Part shown: piece by piece, positions 17,101-24,921 of the stretch
How the letters are laid out: each line of letters begins with the position of its first letter
How positions within the stretch are numbered: position 1 is the first letter of the stretch
Source of the DNA: Alsobacter metallidurans
GTDB taxonomy: Bacteria; Pseudomonadota; Alphaproteobacteria; Rhizobiales; Beijerinckiaceae
Reading direction: 5' to 3'
NCBI RefSeq assembly: GCF_014636935.1
Contig: NZ_BMES01000001.1
Coordinates: forward strand, 1,555,782 to 1,619,781
DNA: 64,000 nucleotides
Made by a program: the position numbers and the translations under genes
The notes under the pieces: generated by a model
The model's input: only the letters and a program-made list of their open reading frames with translations
Databases searched by the model: none
Told to the model about the DNA's origin: nothing

Positions 17101-17223
17101 AACGTGATGGTGATGGCGGTGGCGCTGGTGGAAGCCTCGCCGGTCTTCGGCGTGCAGACCGGAACCATCGCCGGCCAGGTGGTCGCCTACACGTCCACCG
17201 CCGCACTCCTCCTCCTGCTGTGA
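14173..17223 (+). CDS. Large virion protein: SPRY-like and lectin-like domains plus 20-residue repeats
   Basis: 1016 residues. Residues 1-185 look like a carbohydrate-binding beta-sandwich. Residues ~205-380 resemble a SPRY domain (YFEAEIHSTGYSGNNWCVGI, then GDVVGVCFNPTTKKAWF). Residues ~395-620 look like a LamG/concanavalin domain ending LPDTEVQKLEGWASWYY. From residue 643 to near the C-terminus run about 18 units of 20 residues, consensus T-E-A-A-T-A-x-D/H-A. The gene sits before the sheath, not among the baseplate fibres. A surface-binding decoration or whisker-like role is inferred from the domains; no catalytic motif is seen. Confidence 0.7.
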   Translation: MATVNWIGGSGTGGTSVSEDFDSTSWGFEGGMSVVKNGVANPINGALTADTITWTGPYATFKQNNGLTVVAGEKICFSIYARKATWSCNFKFYLLSTGYVTIQDVSFDVNGSTGAFTAVDAYSRVVDLGNGWLRISGGMTIASAGTYLPYCGMMSLGAQSVDVWGAMLEKGSLLPTRYQPDNALGATGPTTTLNPANKSSFATLADDNRTFSNGFSANASAVAIASVSSGLIYFEAEIHSTGYSGNNWCVGIGNSSYALAVDPYNSANAIGLYRSYAAGNAQAGTGGSSLIALAAAGARGDVVGVCFNPTTKKAWFRLNAGLWNNSGTADPVSGVGGVAWTFSGPYFPVIACDDTNEVATMRFAPASWGFTPPTGATSITGALWTPANLTTRPVAEFNADDVPWSGTAFADCANTGTMGGTWGIGTTATPAKGSAPVNGHLPAVFSGGQGLRTSLTANLPAGTSKQVFAVVKGLSDTHGALIGQNWGVNFGDVWYVRDGGHMVAYSGTPSGLSQYQSGGDPGAGLAALTVRFSTDGYALPHQMRINGVADLSFVSNPTYAIASDTDDFWLGESGNHFGNEFLNGQVLYAMESVGLPDTEVQKLEGWASWYYAGDGSLLPVGHPYKSAPPTISAGGTTYSVSLAETATALESSVSVLALAAASSEVATAIHAQTSSAAFGSAATEAATAIHAQTATETRVGATTEAATVTQAQTNTWSGASATTEAATATDSSTGPLTRVGALSEPAAATDASASGMAAGASATELAAQADTSVSSTANGGVDAIELAAQLDSSATQLAAVAAASEPAVAVDAQASVLTALAAATEAATATHAQTSAAAFGSARIEAATGLDASTTAMAAGAAATETALVLDFSDWGGGTIYPASAIEAATAVDAVAAFMAAVASIAELAGATETVAGGLQAVAASTEAANATDAASAVRSLTAAQTVTATLVELSASSQAALAIVLEAVAGNDVLTNVMVMAVALVEASPVFGVQTGTIAGQVVAYTSTAALLLLL
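16099..17160 (+). repeat. Tandem 60-bp (20-residue) coding repeats
   Basis: About 18 consecutive units, nearly all exactly 20 residues, start with (S/T/I)-E-(A/L/P)-A and continue A-x-(D/H)-A, for example TEAATAIHAQTATETRVGAT. Two units are one or two residues longer. The first ten are the most alike; the later ones degrade. The strict length suggests one structural rung or helical turn per unit. Confidence 0.8.
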
Positions 17224-17235
17224 AAGGGCTCAACC

Positions 17236-17421
17236 TTGCGCCTCCTCGTCACGTCGCCCTTCCTCGACCGGAAGGTGGGCGACTACGTCACCAACCCGGC
17301 TGAGCAAGCCTCCATTCTCGCCAGCGGCCGGGCGGCCTTCGTGCTGCTCGTGCCCGACGCCGAACCCGCCCCGGCGTCCGCGCCCAAAGAGCCAGCACCG
17401 GTCGACAAGCCCGAGGCCTGA
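17236..17421 (+). CDS. Small hypothetical phage protein (61 residues)
   Basis: Starts at TTG 17236 and encodes RLLVTSPFLDRKVGDYVTNP followed by a Pro/Ala-rich tail. Phage structural operons often hold a small protein of this type just before the sheath gene; its function is unknown. A terminator follows. Confidence 0.6.
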   Translation: MRLLVTSPFLDRKVGDYVTNPAEQASILASGRAAFVLLVPDAEPAPASAPKEPAPVDKPEA

Positions 17422-17441
17422 TCGCCCCACCCGTCGCCCCC

Positions 17442-17467
17442 GGCCCGCCTCTAAGCGGGCCTTTTTT
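17442..17467 (+). terminator. Rho-independent terminator before the sheath gene
   Basis: Perfect seven-base stem ggcccgc / gcgggcc (17442-17448, 17455-17461) with loop ctctaa, then six T residues. This is the cleanest terminator in the phage part. Confidence 0.85.
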
Positions 17468-17484
17468 GTTGAGGGAAACTCCAC

Positions 17485-19023
17485 ATGATCGTCCAACAGG
17501 GCTCGATCAACACCACCGCGCTGGTGACGCCCGACCTTTACGTCCAAATCGTTCCGCCGAGCGTCTATCTGCTCAACGGCGTGCCGACCAACATCGCCGG
17601 CCTCGTCGGCACGGCGCAGTGGGGCCCGGTTAACTCGCCCACGATCGTCGGCAACCTCGCCGACTTCACCCGCCAGTTCGGCAACATCCAGAATCGCAAG
17701 TATGACGTCGGCACCGCGCTGGCGGCTGCCGTCCTGCAGGGCGGCTCTGGCGCCTACTACGTCGTCCGCGTGACCGACGGCACCGACGTCGCCGCCACGA
17801 TCGCGGTGCTCACCAACTGCATCACCTTCACCTCGAAGTGGACCGGCACGCTCGGCAACTCCTGCCAGGTCACGATCGCGACCGGCTCGGCCGCCAACTC
17901 CTACAAGGTCATGGTCGCCCAGCCCGGCCAGCAGCCGGAGGTCTTCGACAACATCACCGGCACGGGCAACGCCCTGTGGGTGAACATGGCCGCCGCCATC
18001 ACCAACGGCCAGAACGCGCTGCGCGGCCCCTCGCAGATCATCAAGGCCACGGCGGGCGCCGGCGCGACCGCAGCCTCGCTGGCGACCTACTCGCTTGCGG
18101 GCGGCACGGACGGGATCGCGACCATCACCAGCGCGGTGCTGATCGGTCAGGACACCGTGCCGCGCAAGGGCATGTATGCGCTGCGCAACCTCGCCGTCTC
18201 GGTGGCCGCGCTGGTCGACTGCGACGACACCACGGTCTACACGACCCAGGTGAGCTTCGGCCTCTCCGAAGGCGTCTATATGATCGCCACCGGCCCGGCT
18301 GGCGACACCATCTCGAACGCGGTCTCGGCCAAGAACACGGCCGGCATCGACAGCTACGCCATCAAGATCCTGTTTGGCGACTGGTGCCTGTTTAACGACA
18401 CCGTCAACGGCGTGCAGCGCCTGATCTCGCCGCAGGGCTTTGTGGTGGGGCTGCTCTCCAACCTCGCGCCCAACCAGTCGACGCTGAATAAGCCCATGCA
18501 GGGCATCATCGGCACGCAGAAAACCATCGCCAACCAGGTCTACTCGGGCGCCGAACTGCAGACGCTGGCCGCGGCGGGCTTCGACCTGATCACCAACCCA
18601 CTGCCGCGCGGCCCGGCCTATGGCTGCCGCTTCGGCCGGAACACCTCGTCCAACGCGGTGATCCACGGCGACAACTACACGCGGATGACCAACTACATCG
18701 CCGCGACGCTAAACGCCGGCATGGGCATCTATGTCGGTCAGCTGCAGAGCGCCGACGTGCGCCGCAACGCCAAGGTGACGCTGGACAGCTTCCTGCAGGG
18801 CCTCGCCGACCAGGATCTGATCGGCAACGCCGACGGCACCACGCCTTTCCAGACCGTTCTGGACAGCACCAACAACCTGCCGTCCCGCGTGGCGCTGGGC
18901 TACATGCAGGCTGACGTCAAGGTCCAGTACCTCTCGGTGATCGAGTATTTCCTCGTGAACCTGGAAGGCGGGCAGTCGGTCTCGATCTCCCGCACCTCGA
19001 CCACCCTCAACAACAACTACTGA
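17485..19023 (+). CDS. Contractile tail sheath protein
   Basis: 512 residues. Sheath features include the N-terminal GVPTNIAGLVGTAQWGPVN (residues ~32-50), the GGSGAYYVVRVTDG strand near 92-105, and a C-terminal domain of the type that wraps the tube (AGMGIYVGQLQSADVRRNAK near 412, then EYFLVNLEGGQSVSIS). It is followed 10 bases later by the tube gene. It shows that this is a myovirus rather than a siphovirus. Confidence 0.88.
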   Translation: MIVQQGSINTTALVTPDLYVQIVPPSVYLLNGVPTNIAGLVGTAQWGPVNSPTIVGNLADFTRQFGNIQNRKYDVGTALAAAVLQGGSGAYYVVRVTDGTDVAATIAVLTNCITFTSKWTGTLGNSCQVTIATGSAANSYKVMVAQPGQQPEVFDNITGTGNALWVNMAAAITNGQNALRGPSQIIKATAGAGATAASLATYSLAGGTDGIATITSAVLIGQDTVPRKGMYALRNLAVSVAALVDCDDTTVYTTQVSFGLSEGVYMIATGPAGDTISNAVSAKNTAGIDSYAIKILFGDWCLFNDTVNGVQRLISPQGFVVGLLSNLAPNQSTLNKPMQGIIGTQKTIANQVYSGAELQTLAAAGFDLITNPLPRGPAYGCRFGRNTSSNAVIHGDNYTRMTNYIAATLNAGMGIYVGQLQSADVRRNAKVTLDSFLQGLADQDLIGNADGTTPFQTVLDSTNNLPSRVALGYMQADVKVQYLSVIEYFLVNLEGGQSVSISRTSTTLNNNY

Positions 19024-19033
19024 GGCCTGAACC

Positions 19034-19471
19034 ATGCCTGTGAACGGCTTCTCGGTCGGGCGCGACATCGCGCTCGACATCTTCGACGCGAACACGCGCG
19101 CCACAATCGCCATCAACACCATCACGGACTTCGACCGCAAACAGCGGACGCAGCGCGTCGAGGTCAAGGCGCTGAACGGCGTGGTGAGCTTCCTCGAGCT
19201 CCCGCAGGGCTGGGAGGGCTCCATCGGACTGGAGCGCTCCGACCGCGTGCTGGACGACTTCATCGCCGCGCTGGAGGGCGCCTACTACTCGGGCGGCAAC
19301 GTCAAGACGGCCTCGATCACCGAGACCATCACCGAGCCGGACGGCACCGTCAGCCAGTACCGCTACGAGGGCTGCGTCTTCAAGCTCGACGACGCCGGCG
19401 CCTGGAAGGGCGATAGCTCGGTAAAACAAAAGCTCGCCTGGGTCGCGAGCAAGCGCCGGAAGGTCATCTGA
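19034..19471 (+). CDS. Tail tube protein
   Basis: 145 residues, directly after the sheath gene as in most myoviruses. The chain is a beta-rich small domain with a DFDRKQRTQRVEVKALNG strand pair near residue 35 and a C-terminal KQKLAWVASKRRKVI tail. Its length is normal for the tube subunit. Assigned from order and fold character. Confidence 0.75.
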   Translation: MPVNGFSVGRDIALDIFDANTRATIAINTITDFDRKQRTQRVEVKALNGVVSFLELPQGWEGSIGLERSDRVLDDFIAALEGAYYSGGNVKTASITETITEPDGTVSQYRYEGCVFKLDDAGAWKGDSSVKQKLAWVASKRRKVI

Positions 19472-19476
19472 TCACC

Positions 19477-19896
19477 ATGAACGTCACCATCCACGAGGCG
19501 GGGGCTGTAGCGGCCCCCGCCGCCAACGCGACTGCCCCCGCTACCGCCGAAACCCCCTCGCAGAAGATCGTCAAAGCCGCCGACCGGCGCGCCACGGCGA
19601 CCGACGACGAGGGCCGGGTGATCGAGGTGAAGGCGCTCACCGCGCTCGACCTCTACCGCCTCACCAAGCTGCTCGGAGCCAATTCGGCCAACCAGCAGGC
19701 TCTCAACATCGCCATGAGCGCCTGCTCGGTCACGGCGATCGACGGCGAGCGCATCACGCCGCCCAACAGCGAGCGCGAAATCGAGGCCATGATCCAGCGC
19801 CTCGACTTCCACGGCCTCCAGGCCGCCACGATCGCGCTCGTCCAGCTGCAGATCCCAACCTTGGCCGAGGTCAAGGACCAGGCGGGAAACTCCTAA
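19477..19896 (+). CDS. Tail assembly chaperone, short form (gpG-like)
   Basis: 139 residues, with an Ala-rich N-terminus and then a helical domain with LTALDLYRLTKLLGANSANQ near residue 52. Such chaperones coat the tape measure during tail assembly and are not in the virion. The stop TAA is at 19894-19896, just after the slippery heptamer, so most ribosomes would end here and a minority would extend into the longer form. Confidence 0.78.
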   Translation: MNVTIHEAGAVAAPAANATAPATAETPSQKIVKAADRRATATDDEGRVIEVKALTALDLYRLTKLLGANSANQQALNIAMSACSVTAIDGERITPPNSEREIEAMIQRLDFHGLQAATIALVQLQIPTLAEVKDQAGNS

Positions 19897-20063
19897 GCGA
19901 CGCCGGGTTCAGGGAGGCGCTGTTCTTGACCAAGAACGGCGTCCCCTTCGACGTCGCATTCTCGATGGAGCCCGCTATGAGGCTCGCCGCCTGCATCGCC
20001 TTCGGGGAGATGGACGGCGGCAAGTGGAACTGGTCCCGCATGGCATGGGAGAACGGCGAATGA
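19477..20063 (+). CDS. Tail assembly chaperone, -1 frameshift fusion (gpGT-like)
   Basis: After slipping at 19884-19890 the ribosome would continue in the -1 frame from base 19890 to the TGA at 20061-20063, adding 57 residues (DAGFREALFLTKNGVPFDVA, later GGKWNWSRMAWENGE). That extension has no start codon of its own in a useful place but reads as real protein, as in lambda gpGT and P2 gpE+E'. Its stop overlaps the next ATG. The fused product would be about 195 residues. Confidence 0.75.
19884..19890 (+). promoter_or_regulatory. Programmed -1 frameshift slippery heptamer GGGAAAC
   Basis: Zero-frame codons are GGA (19885-19887) and AAC (19888-19890), preceded by G, giving the X-XXY-YYZ arrangement required for tandem slippage. 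One codon (TCC) lies between it and the zero-frame stop. Lambda uses the closely related GGGAAAG in the equivalent gene. Confidence 0.8.
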
Positions 20064-20482
20064 CCATGACCTTCAACAATCTCGGCGCCTTCGCGACCCA
20101 TCTGGGCGGCCTCGTGGTGGGCATGGAGCACGCCGAGACGGTGGCGCTCCGCAAGGCGGCGAAGATTGTCCAGACCGAGGCCAAGCGCGTCATCGGCACC
20201 TATGAATACGGGTGGACGCCGCTGAAACCCGACACCATCAAGGCCAAGGCGCGGGGCGACACCCCGCTCCTTGAAACCGGCCAGTTGCGCGACAGCATCG
20301 GCATCAAGGTGGGCATCGGTAACGCCACCATCGGCTCGAACGAGATGAAGGCGGTCTGGCAGGAGCTGGGCACGAGCCGCATCCCGCCGCGCTCCTTCCT
20401 CGTCGCCGCCGCCAAGCACAAGCAAAAGGAAGTCGTCGCCGAGATCGGCAAGGTGATCATCTCGCGGTGGCGTCACCTGTAG
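20060..20482 (+). CDS. Tail completion / morphogenesis protein (gp10-like)
   Basis: 140 residues from ATG 20060, which overlaps the frameshift-product stop (ATGA). The C-terminal RIPPRSFLVAAAKHKQKEV is the hallmark end of HK97 gp10-like/virion morphogenesis proteins, which carry a PPRPF-type motif. A helical N-terminal half with a REAxR-like ALRKAAKIVQTEAKR follows the family. It ends 10 bases inside the reversed gene that follows. Confidence 0.7.
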   Translation: MTMTFNNLGAFATHLGGLVVGMEHAETVALRKAAKIVQTEAKRVIGTYEYGWTPLKPDTIKAKARGDTPLLETGQLRDSIGIKVGIGNATIGSNEMKAVWQELGTSRIPPRSFLVAAAKHKQKEVVAEIGKVIISRWRHL

Positions 20483-21042
20483 GCGACAGCCTTGGCGATC
20501 AGGATCGCCGACGTGGTCACAAAGCCCAGCGTCAGGCCGAGCGCGATCTGTAAGGCGCGCCGGAGCGGGCTCACCGACGGCGCTGCTGCCGGTCCTTGTG
20601 CGGCCAGGCGCATGACTTCGCCCAACCGATCGGCCGGGATCTCGACGATGCGGTGACCCAGCCAGCTCGCCGCCATCGCGATCGCAGCGACCGCGGTGGG
20701 GACGTTGGTGTCGAACCACTCGCCGTTCATCCGCCGCCCCGCCAAGTGCGCCAGCGCCTGCTGCTCCACGGCCAGCGCCGGCCCAGCGCCGCCTTCCACC
20801 GCACAGACATACGCGAACGCGAGCGGGAAGGGCGACGCCGTCCTGAGCGTCGCCAGCCGCGCCTCCGGATTGGTCGAAAAGCCGACCTTCACCAGCCCGT
20901 GGTCGCCACGGATCACATAGACGAAACCGCTTTCGGCTCGGGGCGCGCCGCCGCCACGAGGGGCGAAGTCTTCCGGCCCCAAGATCATTCCGGTGCGGAC
21001 GCCGAACACTCGCGGCCAACCCACAAATAAACGCATCAGCAA
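20473..21042 (-). CDS. T5orf172 / GIY-YIG-like nuclease-domain protein with C-terminal membrane segment
   Basis: 189 residues on the reverse strand, inserted between tail genes. Residues ~38-115 contain SGFVYVIRGDHGLVKVGFST, a spaced Arg (EARLATL) and a late Glu in NGEWFDT. This is the layout of T5orf172/MUG113 domains, relatives of GIY-YIG nucleases. The C-terminus has a hydrophobic helix (LQIALGLTLGFVTTSAILIA). Possible roles are a homing-type or host-interference nuclease. Activity is inference, since the canonical GIY and YIG tripeptides are only loosely matched. Transcription against the operon marks it as cargo. Confidence 0.65.
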   Translation of the reverse strand: MLMRLFVGWPRVFGVRTGMILGPEDFAPRGGGAPRAESGFVYVIRGDHGLVKVGFSTNPEARLATLRTASPFPLAFAYVCAVEGGAGPALAVEQQALAHLAGRRMNGEWFDTNVPTAVAAIAMAASWLGHRIVEIPADRLGEVMRLAAQGPAAAPSVSPLRRALQIALGLTLGFVTTSAILIAKAVAYR

Positions 21043-21068
21043 TTCTCCACGGCGTGAGGTATAGCACG

Positions 21069-22883
21069 ATGGATGCTTATAAGATCGGCGTCAACCTCGC
21101 TGTGACGTCTAACGCGCCGCAGTTCTTCTCGGCGCTGTCCCAGCAAGTGCTGCATCTTCACGCCAACGTGAACAAGCTGCAGGGCGGGCTCAACCGGCTC
21201 CACATGGTGATTGCGGGCGGGCTCGCCGCGAAGGCGGGGCTCGGCATCTTCCACGGCATCAAGGCCACGCTCGACGTCGCCAAGGATCTCTCCCACGAGC
21301 TGGTGCAGATCCAGAAGCTCGGCATCACGGGCGAGCAGTTCAAAGAGGTCCAGTCGAACGCGCAGAAGACCGTCGCCAATGTGCCGGGCACCGCGCAGGA
21401 CAAGGCGCTGGGCGCTTACGGCGCGGCCTACTCGATCTTCGGCCACGATGAGGCGATCAAGCTCATGGAGCCGCTGGAGCGGTTCGCGCAGGTGCTGGGC
21501 AACACCAGCGGCAACTACGAGAAGGCGCACGAGAGCGTCTACTCCTTCGTCCGCGCCGGCGACCTCATGGGCAAGTTTGTCGACGAGACCACGCACAAGG
21601 TCGACCCCGAGCGGCTGCGCCACTTCATGGATCTGGGCTCCAAGGTGGTGCTCGGCACCCACGGCAAGGTCAACGCCGACACCTGGCTCGGCCTCGCGCA
21701 GCAGGGCGGCCCGGCGCTGTCGGGCCTGTCCGACAAGGGCCTGCTCACCATGGCGATTGCCTCGCAGGCGATGGGCGGCCAGCGCGCCGGTACTGCGCTC
21801 ACCTCGCTCTATTCGCAGATGGTCGGCGGCACGATGACGAAGTCCAAGGCCGAGAAGCTCCGCGAACTGGGCCTCGTCGGCGACTTCGACGTCGGCAAGG
21901 GCGGGCACGTCCAGTTCCGCAAGGGCGCGCTCGACAACGACTTCACCCGGGCGCTCAAGACGGACCCCATCCAGGCGGTCGAGCACATGAAGGCGGCGCT
22001 GGAGAAGCACGGCGAGAAGACGATCGAGCAGCAGGTTCCGATGCTGTTTGAGATCCTCGGCCGTCAGACCACGCAGCGCCTCGTCCACGATCTGCTCCGC
22101 AACCTGCCGCAGATCGTGGGCGAGCGCGAGCGCATCGCGGGCGCGATGGGCACGGGCGACAGCGCCAAGCTGGCCGACGACAAGGATATGTCCAAGGCGA
22201 TGCACAACCTCGGCGCAGCGTGGCGCGACCTGCAGCTGACGATCGGCAACTCGCAGCTGGCGATCGACTCGCTCAACGCCATCACGCGCGCGCTGCGCAG
22301 CTTCAACCAATGGCTGCAGGAAATCCCGCCCGAGCGGATGGAGACCTACCGGGCGGCGCTGTTCGGCCTCGCGGCGGGCCTCACGGCGCTGGGCGCGGTG
22401 TTTATCGGCGGCGCGCTGGTCGCGGCCATCGGCACGGGCGGCTGGCTGATCATCGGCATGGCGGCGCTCGCGGGCGCGATCGGCTCCTTTGTGGCGGCGC
22501 ACTGGGACGAGTGCGTCGCGGCGATCAACAAGGTGAAGGACGCCATCGGGTCTCTGGCCGAGGGCTTCGTCAACTTCGTCAACAAGGTCGCCGGGCTCCT
22601 GGGCAAGCTGAATGGCGCGCCCATCAACGCGGGCAAGGCCGACACCGGCCCGAGCGCGGCCGAGCAGACCAAGGCCCCGCCCAAGGCCTCCACGCCCTAT
22701 GACGCGGTCCCGGCCGGTCGTCCTGGCCCGCACCGCGAGAGCATGATGAACCCGATCTATCTCGACGGGAAAAAGGTCGGGCACCAGCTCGCCCGGGTCT
22801 ATGGCGACCACTCCTCGCCCGAAGGCGGGGCCTATGCCGACGGACGCCGCGGCTGGCTCGCGCCGGACGCCGCTTACTCTTGA
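21069..22883 (+). CDS. Tail tape measure protein
   Basis: 604 residues from ATG 21069. It fixes tail length and is ejected ahead of DNA. It has a long helical N-terminal half (e.g. NKLQGGLNRLHMVIAGGLAA near residue 38), Gly/Ala-rich turns, and a central hydrophobic stretch (residues ~430-480: ALFGLAAGLTALGAVFIGGA, then GGWLIIGMAALAGAIGSFVA) typical of the membrane-inserting part. Its length predicts a medium tail. It follows the chaperone and completion genes as expected, separated only by the reversed cargo gene. Confidence 0.82.
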   Translation: MDAYKIGVNLAVTSNAPQFFSALSQQVLHLHANVNKLQGGLNRLHMVIAGGLAAKAGLGIFHGIKATLDVAKDLSHELVQIQKLGITGEQFKEVQSNAQKTVANVPGTAQDKALGAYGAAYSIFGHDEAIKLMEPLERFAQVLGNTSGNYEKAHESVYSFVRAGDLMGKFVDETTHKVDPERLRHFMDLGSKVVLGTHGKVNADTWLGLAQQGGPALSGLSDKGLLTMAIASQAMGGQRAGTALTSLYSQMVGGTMTKSKAEKLRELGLVGDFDVGKGGHVQFRKGALDNDFTRALKTDPIQAVEHMKAALEKHGEKTIEQQVPMLFEILGRQTTQRLVHDLLRNLPQIVGERERIAGAMGTGDSAKLADDKDMSKAMHNLGAAWRDLQLTIGNSQLAIDSLNAITRALRSFNQWLQEIPPERMETYRAALFGLAAGLTALGAVFIGGALVAAIGTGGWLIIGMAALAGAIGSFVAAHWDECVAAINKVKDAIGSLAEGFVNFVNKVAGLLGKLNGAPINAGKADTGPSAAEQTKAPPKASTPYDAVPAGRPGPHRESMMNPIYLDGKKVGHQLARVYGDHSSPEGGAYADGRRGWLAPDAAYS

Positions 22884-22895
22884 TCGAGGATCCCC

Positions 22896-23654
22896 ATGGC
22901 GACTGTTCCGCTGGTTCTGGGAGGCATCGTCTTCCAGGACATCGAAAGCCCGCCCAACGTCAACTTCGGCGGCGAGCAGCAGCTCGTCATCCATAAGCTG
23001 CCGGGCGGCAAGCGCGTGGTCGACGCCATGGGGCCCGATCCCGCGCCGATCCAGTTCGCCGGCCGCTTTCAGGGCCCCGGCGCAGAGGCGAAAGCCCGCG
23101 CGCTGGACGCCATGCGGATGGCTGGCTCGCAAGTGCCGCTGACCTGGTCGAGCTTCTTTTTCCTGGTCGTGATCAAGAACTTCGAGGCGACGTTTCAAGC
23201 GCCGTTCCAGGTGCTCTACCGCGTCGTCTGCGAGGTGGTCACCGATCCGGCGCAGGGCGCGCTCGGAGGCATCGCCAGCGCGCTGGGCGACCTTGTCGGC
23301 GGCGATCTCGCTGGCGCTGTGTCGCTGGTCGCGGGCGTTGCGGCTCCGGCGCTGGCGACCGCCGTAGGCAATGTCTCGACGGCGGTGAGCGCCATCGCGA
23401 GCATCAACACCGCCTCGTTCTCGGAGCTTGCGCCGGCGCTGCAGGCGGCGGGCGCGGCTGTGGGCGTCGCGCAGGCGGCCTCCAACGGCTTCGACGGTAT
23501 CATCTCGGCGCTGGATGTCGGCGCGCAGGACGCGGCCAGCTTCGGCGCCAATCTGGCGACCATCGCGGACGCGGTGACGCAGCAGGGCGTGGTGCAGGAC
23601 GTCCAGAGCCTCGTCGCGCGGGTCTCGGCCAATCTCAGCACGGTTCGCGGGTAA
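22896..23654 (+). CDS. Tail/baseplate protein downstream of tape measure
   Basis: 252 residues. The first ~95 residues form a domain with an ESPPNVNFGGEQQLVIHKLP start, similar to proteins encoded between tape measure and LysM protein in many myophages (XkdP/gp53-type). The rest is an Ala-rich helical tail. It is 12 bases from the LysM gene. Family only loosely recognised. Confidence 0.6.
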   Translation: MATVPLVLGGIVFQDIESPPNVNFGGEQQLVIHKLPGGKRVVDAMGPDPAPIQFAGRFQGPGAEAKARALDAMRMAGSQVPLTWSSFFFLVVIKNFEATFQAPFQVLYRVVCEVVTDPAQGALGGIASALGDLVGGDLAGAVSLVAGVAAPALATAVGNVSTAVSAIASINTASFSELAPALQAAGAAVGVAQAASNGFDGIISALDVGAQDAASFGANLATIADAVTQQGVVQDVQSLVARVSANLSTVRG

Positions 23655-23666
23655 GGGGAGGGCGGC

Positions 23667-23882
23667 ATGCCCAGCATCATCACCGCCACCTCGGCGAAGG
23701 TCATCACGGTGACGGGCGGGACGCTGTTTGCGCTCGCCCAGAAGTATCTCGGCGACGCCAGCCAGTGGAACCGGATCGCCAAGTTCAACGGCCTGACCGA
23801 CCCCTTCCTCTCGGGCGTGGTCACGCTGCGGCTGCCGCCCGTCGACAAGAACGCCGGCAACGGAGGCATCCTCTATGGGTGA
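23667..23882 (+). CDS. LysM-like tail protein (gpX-type)
   Basis: 71 residues carrying a single LysM-like fold: TGGTLFALAQKYLGDASQWN then RIAKFNGLTDP, corresponding to the T-L-x-x-A-x-x-x-G ... W-x-x-I-x-x-x-N pattern. Phage gpX proteins are small tail-completion proteins next to the hub gene. The last eight bases overlap the hub start. Confidence 0.75.
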   Translation: MPSIITATSAKVITVTGGTLFALAQKYLGDASQWNRIAKFNGLTDPFLSGVVTLRLPPVDKNAGNGGILYG

Positions 23883-24921
23883 GCTGCGCAAGCCGCGCGC
23901 CTGGCTGGTGGTGAACGGCCAGTCCATCCCCTGCATGGACGCCGACGCCACCGTCACCACGCTGTCCTCGTCGGACACCTTCTCGGCCTCGATCCCGCTG
24001 GGCGCGCTGCCGGAGGGCATGGACGAGGCGTTCTGGGCCGACGAGCCCGAGATCAAGGCGCAGATGGTGTTCGCCACCGACCCTTCCGGCTCCGATCGCA
24101 AGGTGCTGGTGGACGGCAAGATCACGCAGGTGGACATCGAGTGGGGCGCGCGGATGCTGCGCGTCAATGGCAAGGACGCCACCGCCGACCTGCTCCACGC
24201 CAAGTCGAACGAGAAATTCCTCAACCAAAAGGCCGAGGAGATCGTCAAGACGATCGCGGGGCGCCATGGCCTCTCGGTGGAGACCGACGGGCAGACCAAC
24301 AAGGCGGGCAAGACGTATCAGATCGACTGGAACAAGCTCACCGACCTCCATTCCGAGGCGGCGATCCTCCAGCACCTCGCCGACATCGAGGGCAAGGTCT
24401 GGTTCGTGAACGGCCAGAAACTGACCTTCAAAAAGGCCGACGACGACAGCCTGCCGGCCTTCCAGGTGCAATATGTTGCGCCCACGGCCCAGAGCTACGA
24501 GCAGGGCACCTTCATCCGGCTGCGAACCCTGCGCAACGTCGAGCTGGCCAAAAAGGTCAAGGTCAACGTCCGCTCGTGGAACACCAAGTCCAAGGAAGTG
24601 GTGAAGTCCGAAAAGGAGCTGGACGGCGGCGGCGAGCAGCCCCTCGTCTACGAGTACCGCGCGCCGGGGCTCAACCAGGAGCAGGCCGACCGCATCGCCG
24701 AGAAGCGGCTCGAGGAGAACACCCGCCACGAGCGCACCGTGGACGTCGACATGCCGGGCGACCTTTCGGTGGACGCCCACATGAAGCTGACGCTCAGCGG
24801 CACCGGCACCTCCTTTGACCAGGACTACGCCATCGACGCCGTCGAGCACCGCATCGGCATGGGCGAGGGCTACCGCATGTCGATCCGCTCCAAGAGCAAA
24901 TCCAAGAAGCGGGGCAAGTGA
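23875..24921 (+). CDS. Baseplate hub protein (gpD / late-control D-like)
   Basis: 348 residues. It has the gpD-type pattern of small beta domains: KVLVDGKITQVDIEWGARML near residue 82, DATADLLHAKSNEKFLNQKA near 100, and YEYRAPGLNQEQADRIAEKR near 255. It forms the hub that carries the spike. The end overlaps the spike gene by four bases (GTGA). Confidence 0.8.
   Translation: MGELRKPRAWLVVNGQSIPCMDADATVTTLSSSDTFSASIPLGALPEGMDEAFWADEPEIKAQMVFATDPSGSDRKVLVDGKITQVDIEWGARMLRVNGKDATADLLHAKSNEKFLNQKAEEIVKTIAGRHGLSVETDGQTNKAGKTYQIDWNKLTDLHSEAAILQHLADIEGKVWFVNGQKLTFKKADDDSLPAFQVQYVAPTAQSYEQGTFIRLRTLRNVELAKKVKVNVRSWNTKSKEVVKSEKELDGGGEQPLVYEYRAPGLNQEQADRIAEKRLEENTRHERTVDVDMPGDLSVDAHMKLTLSGTGTSFDQDYAIDAVEHRIGMGEGYRMSIRSKSKSKKRGK

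Noticed and set aside
16099-17160. The periodic repeats as a CRISPR array
   Set aside because: The 60-base units lie within one long open frame, have no spacers and vary by codon-respecting changes.
21036-24311. A 1091-codon open frame antisense to the tape-measure and baseplate genes
   Set aside because: It is an effect of very high GC at third positions. The + strand carries recognisable tail proteins throughout, and the antisense product is Arg/Ala/His-rich with no motif.
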